Positions 43,478 to 56,258 are shown, counted from the first letter of the stretch. The stretch: 64,000 bases of DNA from Pratylenchus scribneri (GCA_030063045.1 JAQSEB010000173.1:744001-808000), one strand, 5' to 3'. Program-made: numbers and translations. The notes: a model not told the origin generated them from the sequence alone.

Positions 43478-45004
43478 ATTTTGGACATTTTTTGGCATCT
43501 TCTCAAGGATTTCATTATTCTTTCGACGATCATTAGCCGTCTGAGAATCCAAAATATAAAGTTGATCAAAAGATGGTATTTGATCATTGCCTGCATAGAG
43601 GCTACCAATCTTTCGTTGGAATTCGCCGTTCAAAAGAACTGGCATTGGACCACCCTCAGGCGCTTCAGCACGACCTGCTGAAAGTGAGGCAAAAGCGAAA
43701 AGGCTATTGAATTTCGCTTGATGGCCAATGAAAGACTTTGAATCTGGGTGAGTGCCCATAACCAACTTGTCATAGGGGTCTGGGTATTCCTTTAAAGGTT
43801 CCAATTCAACCCGCCCTTCAGTGCATGACCAACAATACGTTTGGTTTTTATAAAGCTTGTTTGCACAATGTTCGCAAATCCGATCTCCTGGAATTCCCGA
43901 ATTATAATATTCAGGATAATGGCCTGATTTCCAGGAAAAACAGCCGATGCCCGCGTGCTGTTTGCACCCTTTCTTTGTATAAGGCACAGCTTTTTTCGCT
44001 TCTTCATCGGCTTGTTTTTTGGCTTCTTCAGCCTTTTTTATTTGCTTCTGATGAATTCTTGCCGATTTACGTAAGTTGGCAGTTGCATCGGAATCTTCAA
44101 CACGGATTTCGTTATTTTCAAGTTCCATTGGCTCTGGAACATTGTTGACCTCAGGCATAATTTCAATGGCCTTTTCCAACTCTTGTTCAAATGTAAGAGT
44201 ACGAACTGGTCCGGTTGATTGGACGTTATATGGATGGTATGGAACATCATCCCGTCGATAAAGTTCATTAATGTGCCAAAGAATTCGATGGCGTTCATCA
44301 TTGATGTTCACATTTCTAGTCAGAAATGTACCATCATTCGAAAATTGTTCGCCATATAGGCATACATAATATCCACAATTTATCCCATCACGTTGTTGGG
44401 TATATGTGTGCGGATCAGCAATGTTGATAAAGATATCCTCTTCATCAATGCCAGGCACTATCCGACTAATGCAGCGCCTAATATAGTCAACTCTTTCTTG
44501 AGCCAGATTATCACCTGGATAATCTGGACCCAAACGGGAAGAAAAGCCCGTATTCGCACCTAATAAGGAGTCCAAAAAATGTGCTCCAGAATTAGCATCA
44601 TAAATTGCCAATGTCCAATGTCCCGGAAAATGAATTGGAATGAGGACGATTTCAGTCGGGACATTTGGATCATAATTATAGCATCTATCTAAAAATGCTT
44701 GCCCTTGAATATGATTATCAAGATTATGAGCCGAAAACAGTGGATCAATTACCACAGTCCGACGGCGAGAAATTTTCGCCATATAACACAAAAATCCAAA
44801 GATGAAATTATCATCAAGCCATTCGTTTGGATTGTTCCAAAACGTTTCGATATAACGTTCTCCATCATGTGGATGAAAGACGTCACTTTCGTCAATATAA
44901 GCATCCACTTGATACAATGACATAGCAGCAAATCGACAAATTGTTGCGAGAGGATTTTTCTCAGTTGCAAATCGAATTGGCCTTCTCCAAACATAAGGAG
45001 TTGC
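43454..45004 (-). pseudogene. Ulp1 (C48-type) protease fused to the N-terminus of Helitron Rep
   Basis: An acceptor at 45005 opens a frame that runs 517 codons to 43454. Counting from the Met at 44923: NEWLDDNFIFGFL at 34-45 is the Ulp1 substrate-entry motif; GHW (His 102), FLDS (Asp 118) and DGINCGYYVC (Cys 183) supply the catalytic triad in the correct order and spacing. A Lys/Ala/Glu-rich coiled linker follows, then ICEHCANKLYKNQTYCWSC, a four-Cys zinc-binding candidate, then FDQLYILDSQTANDR, typical of the region just before Helitron Rep. Ulp1-family enzymes cleave ubiquitin-like proteins or polyproteins; here it may process the transposon polyprotein. The domain itself contains no stop. 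Confidence 0.88.
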
Positions 45005-46502
45005 CTAAAATTAAAAAATAAAAATTAAATTAATAAATTTTTTAAAATTATTTAAAAATTTATTTATTATTTAAACAAAAATTAAACATTATATATTGAA
45101 AATATTTTCATAAATTAAAATAGAAAATTTTAGAAAAAGTTAAAAGAAAATTATTATAAAAATTTATTTCTTCCATAAATTATAGAATAAAAAATAATTG
45201 AAAAATCGAATGAAATTCATGTATTGTAAAAAAATAAATATATTAAAAATTATACGGAATGATAAAAAAAAATAATTGAGACACAAATAATGGGACAAAT
45301 TGAAAAAATCAGAATTCATTTGTTGGCACTCTCTATAGCCAGAGCGGGTGATGAGCGCGACTTTTCAATATTCGGAACCATCAAAACGATGGCTTCATCT
45401 CCGGCGAGAAGCCACCAACCAAATTCATTTAAAATAATTTTTAGATAAAATTGAATTCTATATATAAATTATAATTTTAGAGAAAATCATAAATATATAT
45501 TTGCAATGTGAAAATATAATAAAATTATAAAAATAATTTATGTTTTTTTTGATTCGCCGGAAAATAAAAAAAATCTAAAAAAATATAAAATATATTTTTT
45601 TTAAATTTTATTGTCATTTTATTGCGCTATAAAATATTAAAAATTTAAATAATAAAGGCAAAAAATGTTTAGTAATTTAAAAATTATTAAAATAAAAATA
45701 AAAGAAAATTAGATAATTTAATCAAGAATATTTATGGAAAATCCAATATAAAAAATTCAGGTAAGAATCAAGAAAAAATCTCATAAATGGATATGTATTA
45801 ATTAGTAAAATATGAGTAATTAAAAGATGTATTAATTTGACACCTTTATTTCCAATTCTTAGCCCTTTCCCATCATCATCAACATGAAAATAACAAAGAT
45901 GAACTAATATATTCTAACAGCTAAGGAAAAATTAGCAATAAAAATGTAAAATTTTATGAAAAATATATTAATTTTTGCAAAATAAAATATTATTTATATT
46001 AATTTATTGTGAATTAGAATCAAATTAAAATTTATAATACATATATGTATATAATTATTTAATATGGACATTTACAAATTCTAAAACAATTGGATATGAA
46101 CATTTAATTCCAAGTTAAAAATTTTAAGCCAAAAATAAATAAATAATTCTATAAAATTAGAAAATTTATAAATGATATCTAAATTATTTAGGTTTATATA
46201 ATAATTTATATTTATAAAAGAAATAAAATATTATAAAAAGAAATTTTTAGCAAGAAGAAATCCCACATAATGGGTTCCCGAGAAATAACTGGGAAATAAT
46301 AATTTTTAAAAAAAATAATTTTATTCATCCATTCTCCCCCATGTGATTTTTAATTAAAAATTTTATATAAAATTTTAATATAATTAAAAATTTTGATATT
46401 TGATACAATTTTTCTATAACTTTTAAAATTAATTGAAAAATAAAACACGAAGATATCATAGAAGCATCTAAGAGATATTTCTACTAAAATATCGAGCACA
46501 AT
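45005..46502. other. AT-rich sequence right of the Helitron
   Basis: No gene is supported. A GC-richer island at about 45320-45425 is open on both strands for 35-40 codons (minus: WWLLAGDEAIVLMVPNIEK; plus: LLALSIARAGDERDFSIFGT). It could be a 5' exon of the Helitron or a separate fossil. Confidence 0.4.
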
Positions 46503-46682
46503 GATAATAAATTTTATCTCCCTCTTAATAAACGAAAATGGCCCAATTTATGGATAAAGAAGAATGGGTTTGAAAGAGTTTTGGTCACAACGAGTGATGA
46601 ATCCCAAGGCCATGAAGCAGACATTGTTATGGTCAATAAGACCTGTGCTGGAGGATATTTAAAAAATAATCATAATTTGTAA
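46503..46682 (+). pseudogene. SF1 (UPF1-like) helicase fossil, motif V region
   Basis: A 59-codon open frame reads KRKWPNLWIKKNGFERVLVT then TSDESQGHEADIVMVNKT. This matches motif V of UPF1/SMUBP/ZNFX1-type helicases (V-x-T-V-D-x-x-Q-G-x-E-x-D-I-V), with Ser in place of Val. It stands alone in very AT-rich sequence, ends at TAA, and has no clear donor. The next motif of the same family occurs 9.5 kb downstream on the same strand (56156), so the two may be exons of one dead gene. Confidence 0.6.
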
Positions 46683-46848
46683 TTTAAGATTACACTAAAA
46701 ATTAATATTCCCAAAATTGTTTAAATTTATATATTAATCTTTCTATAATTTTTTAAAAATTTTACCTCAATAAAATTAAATTTTTAAGATTTTAATATTT
46801 GAGTTGTTAAAGTTATATCGAAAAAATATTAAAACGTTTAAGAATAAC

Positions 46849-47096
46849 AATTTATAATGAAATAAAACACGCTCATTTTCATCTCAAGCGAAGCCTTTAT
46901 AACTATCGGCAAGGCAATCTATTAAAATAATGGCTAACAATTCGTGTATAAAATATTTGTTAATTTAAAAATTTGTAATATTTAATGCACAAATTGATTC
47001 AACTCCAATCTCCAATTAAAGTTTGACATTCTCAATATTAAAATTAATTTGTTGTAAATTTATTTATTAAAAAAAGCAAAAGAAAAATTTTAAACA
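46849..47096 (+). repeat. Direct repeat copy B (uninterrupted)
   Basis: It matches copy A at 36126-37716 but lacks the solo LTR; the LTR target reads CGCTCATTTTCATC here. Function unknown. A frame reading IFISSEAFITIGKAIY is partly conserved in both copies. Confidence 0.8.
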
Positions 47097-50000
47097 TGTA
47101 AAAATTTAATAAATAATGAATAAATATAATGATGGAATGCTTTTGGATGCCATCGGCAAAACAGGAAGATTTGATAATATTGGATTAATTTTAAATTTTA
47201 ATTTTACTTAATTTAAAATAAAATCAAGAATCAATAAGCCAATTTGAAGATATATTTGCTATTAAAATAATAGAAATCTTTTTTCAAAAAAAATAAATAA
47301 TAGGAAAAATAGAAAATAAATTAAAATGAAAATGATGCATTTCTAAATGAGAAAATATTGTTTATTTTTATTTTCTATTTCAATTAATTGTTATTATTTA
47401 TAAAATTATTACACAGTAGTCCAGGTGGGTATTTGAGTCATTACAATCTACGTCGACAGAATTAGACCAGTAGGCACACTCTCACTCTCATAGTTGAAAT
47501 GATTTAAACTAAAAATAAAATTTTTTCTAAAATTTATAATATGAATATAATTAATATAGAATTAAATTTTAATAAAAGAATTTAAAAAATTATGTGTTTC
47601 ACTAAGAGTAAAGTAGATTCGAAAATAAGAATATGTAGATCTTTTTTTTTCGGAGGGAAGGTTCATCATAATAATTGTGAATTTTTAAATTATATACGTT
47701 TTCATTTATGAGAATAATGACAAAATTCTGAATAATTTTGGGAAGAAATAAATTTGAAGAATATAACATATTGATATTAATTGATAAAATTAAATCAAAT
47801 TAAATATCGCTTCGCTGATTAGCAATAACAAAATAAAATAATAACTTCATGAAATAAATTTATCAAAAAAATTAACTAATAATTTTGAAAAATTTTAGGC
47901 CAATGTTGTTCTTTTTTTCACATGTATAAAAATTATGATCAATTCAAATTTAATTTTGGCATTTTTTATATAAATGGATATTATGTCATAATTAAAAAAA
48001 AAACAATCATCATTTATGAAATTATAAATAAAAAAATAGAATTGTCAATCAACCTTAAAAATTAAATAAACAAAAACAACCATTGATACATTTTAATTAT
48101 TTCCATACTATTAAAATAATAAAAATTTTTCAGATTATTAAAATTGCGAACAAAAATCTTATAAGTGACTTTATTTTGCCATTGGGTCTAATTATTAGCA
48201 AAAAGGTTTTAATTTTCTAGATCAATAAAATCGAATGCATTCTTATTTTTTTCAGATTCTTCTTAAAAAAAGATAATGTTCAGGTTTGAAAGAAAATAGT
48301 TCAAAAAAAAGCAATAATTAGGTTATACCAACCAATCTATAGGGATTAATAATTGAAAACTTTAATCTATTATATTAAAAAATTATTTAATAATAAATAA
48401 TGTGAATAAAAAAAATAATAAAGTTAGAAATTTTTAAATGACAAATTTCAGCTGAGCAGTCATCAGGCTTTGGCAATTTGGAATAAAAAAGAAAAAAAGA
48501 AATATGTGCAGATAATTGACTCCTATAAAATTTTTTAAAAATTAGAATAAAATAAAAAAAATGAAAATCTTTGAGAAAATTATTAAATTTAAATTATTTT
48601 GTTTCTTTTAAAAAATAAAAACGTGAAAACTAATAATCAATTCACCTGAAGAAAATTTATTAATATCTATTGATTTTTTATTAAAACTAATCGGTCTTTT
48701 TTTCGATAATATTTGTCCGAAAATAAGGAGAATACATATCTTATTTTGCCAAAAGACATCAAAATGGAAAAAATGTATTTTGATTTTCTGACGCCTTCTT
48801 CTTTATCATTGGTAGAATAATTTTAATAAGAAAAATGTAAATCTAAGCCATATTAAAATGGTTGAATCTAAAAAATAATATTTCTAAAAAATTAATAAAT
48901 ATAATTGAGAAGGGCGAGAAAATTGCCCTAAAAATATAATTTATAACATTATTGCTAAAAAAAAAATTAAAATTTTTTAATAAAATTGTAAAAAATAAAA
49001 TATATTCAAAAATGTTGACGGAATTTATCTTTGTAAATTATATATGAAATAAATAAATTTATTCAACAGAAAAAAATATTTATTAATAGAATGAATTTTT
49101 TTTATAAAAAATAATAATAATTCTTTAAAAAATAGTTATTGGGAGAAAATACGGTTAATTTTTAGCTTCTTTGCGAATATTTGAGCGTTATTTGGGACTC
49201 AATAATTAAATTGTGGTATGAATAAATGAGAAGGGAAAATGGAAAATGGAATGGAAATGACATACCAACACAAGCAGAAGATTTAAATTAGAAAATAATT
49301 ATAATTACAGATACTAATATAAATTAAAAAATAAATGATTTTTAAAATTTTAATTTTTCAATTATTTGTCAATAATATAAAATATGAAAAAATGTTAAAA
49401 TAAAATATATGAAAAAATTAAATAAATAATATATTCTCATTCGAGAGCAAATTAAAAAGAAATAGAGACGATATTATTAGAGAGATTAGGAGATTTCAAT
49501 ATATATATATGATTATTATTTTCTCTATTTTCAAACAATTTAAGAATACGTAAATTGATGGAAAATAAAGAAAACTTAATAAATAATTCATCAAAAATAT
49601 CAAATTTTTAATTTTTTTCAATTTTATAGAATAAAATTATAAAAGAAGATAATTAAATTGAATTAAATTGAAATAATTAAATAGGATAATTATTTGAAAT
49701 ATAATATATACAAACCTAATTATTGGTTATTTAAATTCAGCCTGGGCAAAATTGTGTCACCATGGAAATGATTAAAATTAGTTATAATCGGATATTTTAA
49801 AATTACTTTTATTTATTAAAATTATTTTAAAATTTATTTATTATTTAAATAAAATCTTATTATCATATTAGAATTATAATATTTAAATAGAATTTGTTTT
49901 TTAATTTTATTTTCGACAAATGAATTGTAAGCATCTTATGGCAGTGAAAAACAATATAATTGTTAAAAACATCAGCAAATTTAAAACTGATGATGCCGTC

Positions 50001-50134
50001 TTAACCATTTATGATGGAAAAAATGATACAAATCAATTTTCTATATATTTTATTATTGATAGAAATGTGAAAATTTGATAAAAAAATTCCTATAAAATTT
50101 AAAATAAAGATGAATATATAAATATATAGAATGA
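47097..50134. other. AT-rich desert
   Basis: No gene supported. Short islands near 47140 (NDGMLLDAIGKTGRFDN), 47430 (VITIYVDRIRPVGTLSLS) and 49930 (MNCKHLMAVKNNIIVKNISK, then KFKTDDAVLTIYDGKNDT) are open for 17-52 codons and may be exon fossils. Confidence 0.4.
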
Positions 50135-50277
50135 TCTAGGTGGCTGTTTAATTCAATTCTGAATTATATAAAAGGAACTGAAATTAGCGAGATTCGAATT
50201 GACATGCTTGATTATGGCGGTTAGCTGACTGAGGCTAATATAGAAATTGACCATTATAAATACATAAATTTTTTTTA
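50135..50277 (+). pseudogene. Coding-like island, possible SF1 helicase motif II
   Basis: The frame reads SRWLFNSILNYIKGTEISEI then RIDMLDYGG, TAG, LTEANIEIDHYKYINF. The LDYGG-stop-LTEA part resembles the DEAGQLTEA motif II of UPF1-like helicases with the stop at the conserved Gln. The match is short and has two other substitutions, so it is suggestive only. Confidence 0.3.
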
Positions 50278-52654
50278 ATTCAAACAATGCCATCCATATA
50301 TTTAATATAGAATAATATTAATATGTTCTTATATAGAACTTTGAATTATATGATAAATAAACAAAAATATTATAATAAATATTTTTTTATAATAATAATA
50401 ATAAAAATTTTAAAATCAATACAAATTAAAGAAAAGATTTTATACAATATAATTAAATTATCTATTAAATAAATTTTTTTAGGCTATTAAAATTTTTAGG
50501 AAATTCATTTTAAATTTAATATTTTATGATCGATAATATTAAAGTTGATTTTAGAACATATTTAACAAGAGAATATTTTTATTTAAATTAAATTATAATT
50601 TATTGATCTTCAAAACAGTCTTTTTATATTGTTAATAAAAATTTAATTTTTTTAAAAACATAAAACTTTTTAATATTTTAGGGTTACAAATAAAATTAAA
50701 AATTTTTTATTTACTAGGAATCTTATAATTTGATAAAGCTAAAAGATTTCCGTCTAGAGAAGAAATAAAAAGTCAATGCTCTCAACCTAATATAATAAAT
50801 TAAATTAAAAGGATTTGAAAAAAAATTTATTAAAAAAATATAAAAAGAATAAAATCAAATTTAAATAAAATTTTAAAAATTTTAAAAATAATTAAAAATA
50901 TTTACATTTTATATCAAATCATTTGACAAGTTAATTATATTTTGAATTAAATGATGTTGTAAGATTTCGTATCTTATTTTCAAATTATTTACTTACATGA
51001 GCAACAAAAGTAATAAAATAAAATTTTATATTATTATAAAAAATTATTAAATTTAGATAATAAATGTTTTTAAATAATTCAATACAAATAATAAATAAAT
51101 AAATTTTTAAAATTTATCAAAAAAAAATTATGTTGTTAAACAATTGAGGTGATCTAATAAAAAATTTAAAAAAATTAAAATTTGATTTATAATAGGAATT
51201 TAAAAGTGATTTTTGAACAAAAATTATTTAATTATTTTTTTCTAGGGATTACTGATATTATAAAATGAATTATAATACACCATTAAAATAGTATTAAACA
51301 ATTCCATGATTGAAATTATTATAAATTTAAATTAATATTTGATTAACTTTTAAATTTTATAATTATTTAAAACTTTATAAATAAATAAAGAAATAAAAAT
51401 GAAGAAGAAAATACCATTAGATTTTTAAGAAAATGATTTTATATATGGAAAGGAATAAAATCATTTATATTAAATCGAAAAATTCTTTACTTGTTAAAAA
51501 ATAAATTTTATAATAAATTTCTTATAATATAAAAACATCGGTTTGTCAATTAAAAAAAATGTACAAAATTAACAATAATATGCAAATTAAAATTAATTAT
51601 TATCATATAAATTTAATCGTAAATTTAATCGATAAAATTACAATTGGATGAAATTTTGAAATAGCAGTAAATTTAATAATTTCAATCAGAAATCGAGAAG
51701 GGCCTTCGCTTTTCGATAAGATTTTTTTAAAATAATTTATACATAAAATCCAAGTTTTTTATAAGTTAATAATTCAAAAAATGTCCAAGGCAATTCAGAA
51801 TTATTTTCTTGCAATACAGATCCATCTAATAGTGCTTGTCATGAAATTGCTCTATGAATAATGAAGGAATAAGACAAAATAAAATTTTTTTTGTTATTAT
51901 ATTAAATTTTATAAGAAATTATATGAAATTTTATAAGAATTAAAATTTTTACATAATTAATGAATTGTTTTTGTCGAAGAATGTATATTAATAAAATTAT
52001 TATCTTATATAAAAAATAAAATTTTTATTGATAAAATCATTAAAATAATTAACAAAATGTAATGTAAAATTAAAATGCATAAATTATTTTCACATTTAAT
52101 TATATTTATATAAATATATTTTAATTTGAGTAAAATTACATAGTAATCCTTAGAATAATTAATAAAAAAATTTTATTATAGTCAAAACTAAATTGCAAAG
52201 TAAATTTAGAAAAATTCTTAATTTAAATTAAATTTTTAAATATATAAATTAATCATTTTATAATAAAAAAATAAAAATATTAATTAATTATATGAATTAC
52301 AAAATTTTTAAAAAATTAAGCTAAAAAATTTAGAATTATAGAAAAGCTAATCAGGACTAAGAAATTATATTGAGAATTTTAAAATTAAAAATTTATTAAA
52401 TAATTTTTATTAAAACATTTTCTGTTTAGATAGTATTTTAAAATAAAATTATTTGCATTTATCAAGAAAATTAAATAAATAAAATATATAAAAAAAATTA
52501 CTACTTAATACTTGAAAAATTTTAATAATTAAATAAACCAAAAAAAATTTATTTGAATGACATTTAAAAAAATGCATTATTTTTTGGATGGTATAAATTT
52601 TGTTTAGAAACCTAAAATATTATATTAAAACGTGAAAATATTCTTCCATTTTCT
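50278..52654. other. AT-rich desert
   Basis: Nothing gene-like was seen; only AT-rich runs and short chance frames. Confidence 0.5.
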
Positions 52655-52839
52655 CAGAGGCAGAATGCTTGCATTTTTGTTCGTTATTAAGTGAGGTCTG
52701 AGAACGAAGAAAGAGAACATAAAATCTAAGGCAACGAAATTTGGAACAACTATATTAATGAACTTCAAGAACTTTTAAAAAAGCTATTGTATTTATGCGA
52801 AGCCGACTAGGCCTAGATGTTGAGTGTGATTGTAGCTTA
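52655..52839 (+). pseudogene. Coding-like island with three internal TAA/TAG before its end
   Basis: It follows an excellent acceptor (CATTTTCTCAG near 52657). One frame reads QRQNACIFVRY, stop, VRSENEEREHKI, stop, GNEIWNNYINELQELLKKLL, YLCEAD, stop, A, stop. The amphipathic ELQELLKKLL helix is protein-like, and all four stops are TAA or TAG. The family is not recognised. Confidence 0.3.
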
Positions 52840-53651
52840 TAGAAAATAAAATAAATATATATAAAATAACAATATAAAAATAAATTTTTTTATATAGATT
52901 TTAAGGATAAGTATCTAAATAAGATATAAAATTATAATTAATAAAAATTTTTATTAAAAATTACAATAATATACCAAAATTACAGAATTTTTTTATATAA
53001 AAAATTTATTAATTAATCAGAATCGATGAAATCAATTATAATTTATAATATAAAAAATTTAGTAACCGAGATTGATTTCAGCATATTTAATTATTTATTT
53101 CAAAATTCTAATTTATATTTTTTACAAATTTTAAAAACTATGAAAAATATTTATTAAAAATAGTATTCCAGAATGTCCTTAAACTATATTTTTAATCATA
53201 AATTTAAAGCAAATTAATTATTAAATAAATTAGATGTTAATAAAAAATATTTGATAAAAATAATATATAAATTAATATGAAAAATAATAAAATTTTAAAA
53301 ATGATAAATCATTGTAAATAATCTATTGATATTGTATAATCATTATTATATTAACATATCATAGGAAAAAATGAAAGGTAGCTCATAAGTTTGCGATTTT
53401 TTAAGTAGATTGAATGACAATCACTAAATACAAAATTTGGCGTCTGAATGGCCGTAATATCGCTATATTTTATTTTATTTGCTTAATAAATAAACATGAA
53501 AAATTGTATTAATCTTAATTTATAGTCCATTTGACTATAATATAAATAAAAATTATTACATTATTTTGTATCTAAAGTTGGATAAATTAATATGTGAATA
53601 AATAAACAAAAATTGTATAAAATCTTCTCTAAAATTCAAAATAATTAAAAC

Positions 53652-53732
53652 GATAGTTTTTTAAGTCTCCAAGACCAATTCGAACTTGTCGAATCGGAGA
53701 AAATTGAACAGATGAACATATTATTTTTTTAA
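53652..53732 (+). pseudogene. Short coding-like island
   Basis: A 26-codon open frame reads DSFLSLQDQFELVESEKIEQ, an amphipathic acidic helix, in AT-rich surroundings. Family unknown; low support. Confidence 0.2.
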
Positions 53733-55279
53733 AATTAATTTTGATAATAATATACAATATATGAAAAAAAATGTATTTAATATTATCAATTATTAAAAAA
53801 ATGAATTAATTGAAAATTAAACAATCAATATTAAGAAAAAAATTTAATGAAATATTTAAATCTTATAAAGAAAAAAATTGCATTTTAACAAAAAATTGAA
53901 TAAAATAATATATTTATATAAATAATAAAAATAATTGTTCAAAATGACTTTAAAATAAAAAATAAATTTTTGAAAATTTATAATATGAATATTATTAATA
54001 TAGAATCAAATTTAAATAAAAGATTATAAAAATTCTTAAGTTTTAATAATTAATTTTATCGATAATATATATAAAAAATATGTTAATAAGAATATATTAT
54101 AATTAAGGAAGCCTAAAATTATTGATATATTAATTTTTTTATTCTATAATTTTCAATAACAAAAAATAATTGATCAAATTTAAGAAATTAATCGTTATAG
54201 CAAGAACACTTTCATCAGAAAATGCAAGTCAATATTTTTGCTAGAACATCTGAGTGAGCATCTTTAAAAATACTCTAGGAAATTATATTGCTACATCGTA
54301 AAAAGTATTTAATAATATAATTTAACGAATTCTGTCTCTGCAAATAAAATAAAAAATGTTAATTAATAAAATAATTTTATTATGGTGCCCGGTTGACCTC
54401 AACCAAACACTTTTCCATATTTATGTTTACCAAATTGATTTTAAATATATTTTATAAATTTCTTTAGGCTATAATCTATGGAGATGGTATTAGAAAAAAA
54501 TCACAATTTCAAATTTTTATTATAAATTATATATGGATCTAACCGCTTCGTGAAAATATAAATATTTAAATTGAAAATTAAAAAATAAAATATGACTTAA
54601 AATATTATAAAATAATACACGGTAAAAAAATGTAAAATGAAAATAATTATTCGCAAAAATTTAGTTCAACAAGAAAGGGACTATATATACCGGCTATGTC
54701 CATATTGGTTGTGAACACCGCTATATAATTAATTCAAATATGCCTGGATTGTGTCTCGCTGGCAAAAGAGAGAATGGAAAATGGTTGATTAAACATATCT
54801 GCAAAAATAAATTATAATAAATTGAATGTAATTGAAATAAATAAAAATTATACTTTATTTAAAATTACAAATTGTTAATATATATGATCGATTGAAAAAT
54901 ACAAAAATAAGCGAGAAAATTAAAATAAATATATTATTATTTAATTATACAAAGAAGTCTAGATATAAGAGTAAGATTTTTAATTAGAATATAATATTTA
55001 ATAAATTTAAAATATATTAATAAAAAATAATAAATATTTATAAAAAATTATAAAAAATTATCCATGAAATCTACATTAGAGAATGAATAAGAATAATTAA
55101 ATAGTTTTATTAAAATATTTAATTTTTTTATCAAAAAATAATGATCAATCGGATAACATACCATTAGCATAATGCACTAAAAGAAAAAGATGAATTTTTA
55201 GGTTTATAATAAATATTTTAAAATTTTTTGATTAATTTTCAGGAAAAATAAAGAATGTATTAATGATATTCTAAATAGA

Positions 55280-55471
55280 ATTGAAAGGCATTATGAAAAA
55301 TATAAATTAATTTAATCGAACATTAATATTAAATTTAAACAAGTAATATTGAAAAATATTAATATTATTAAAATGAATAAAGAAAAATCTTCTAAAAATA
55401 AGATTTTTTCATTTTGTTAAAAGAAATAAAGATATTTTTGTTATATCTCATAACATTATATATGTTACAAC
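55280..55471 (+). repeat. Direct repeat copy 1 of a 192 bp unit
   Basis: It matches 62222-62413 in the same orientation, including AAAATGAATAAAGAAAAATC and AACATTATATATGTTACAAC. In one frame (55428-55520) this copy reads KDIFVISHNIIYVTTNIYKQ then VEEIPDICQSN; copy 2 reads KDIFIISNNIIYVTTN. The pattern recalls the strand before motif II in SF1 helicases (V-I-x-x-T-T), a weak resemblance. Confidence 0.7.
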
Positions 55472-56155
55472 AAATATATATAAACAGGTAGAGGAGATCC
55501 CCGACATTTGTCAATCCAACTAAAAAAATATTGGCTGCCTTTTTCATAAAAATAAAATATATTAATTAGTTTTTTTTACAAGCAGAAACAACTCGAAGAA
55601 TTGAGTTTAACAATTGAAATATTCAAAATTTGGTCAGATTTGATATAAATAAATAGCATAGTAAATCACTTATTTCATTTTCTTGATATTAAAAATTTAT
55701 TATAAAAAATTTTTAAGAATTTATTTATGAATTTAAAATAAATGAAACAGAAATTAATAAAAAGCTGATAGAAATGGCGTAAATTTAAAAAAATTTTTAT
55801 TGAATACTATAAAAATTAAATTTTTAAATAAAATAAAATTTATATAGAAATACTCAATTTGTTTTAATCTAATATTTTTGTTTATATATAAAGCAACAGG
55901 ATTTAAACTAAAAATAAAAAAATTTTATCAACGATGAGATCAAAAAATATTCTTTTAAAAATTTGATATTTGAAGACTGGGAATATGCTATACAATTAAA
56001 AAAAAAATTGAAAGCAATTAGCCGATCCTAGAAACAATAAAGACTTGGAATAAATTTTCTTCTTGCAAAAATTAAGAAAATATCAATAAAAATTTGGCTT
56101 AAGATGAAATCCATAAAACAGGTTTCAAAAAAAAATTAAATTAAATAATAAAGCA

Positions 56156-56258
56156 ATGTCGGAAAATTTTTGGGAAGACAGTGCCCGCATCAATGTAATG
56201 GTTTCAAGGGCGAGGTAAAGCATTTTCCTGATTGGGGATCTCATTGCGAAAAATAAAA
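56156..56258 (+). pseudogene. SF1 (UPF1-like) helicase fossil, motif VI
   Basis: The frame reads MSENFWEDSARINVMVSRAR, in-frame TAA, SIFLIGDLIAKNKT. RINVMVSRAR is motif VI of the UPF1-like family (R-x-N-V-x-x-S/T-R-A), and (S)IFLIGD is the strand that always follows. Because that strand is intact after the TAA at 56216-56218, the codon is a true nonsense change and not an intron start, although GAG|GTAAAG looks like a donor. An AG precedes the island at 56153. It would follow the motif V island at 46503 in a helicase. Confidence 0.65.

Larger units (their letters stand above)
38711..45004 (-). mobile_element. Degenerate Helitron-type element encoding Ulp1-Rep-helicase
   Basis: This GC-richer block in AT-rich surroundings carries, on the minus strand, a continuous polyprotein-coding region. 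Its order is Ulp1-type cysteine protease, Cys-rich region, Helitron N domain, HUH/Y2 Rep, Pif1 helicase. It is broken by two frameshifts (near 43477 and 43213) and three or four nonsense codons. The candidate 3' end is the hairpin CAGTCCCTTCGGGACTG at 38711-38727, but a CTRR terminus at the usual distance was not seen, and the 5' TC end beyond 45004 is unresolved. The first visible exon starts after a TTTTTAG acceptor at 45005, so upstream exons may exist. Confidence 0.85.
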
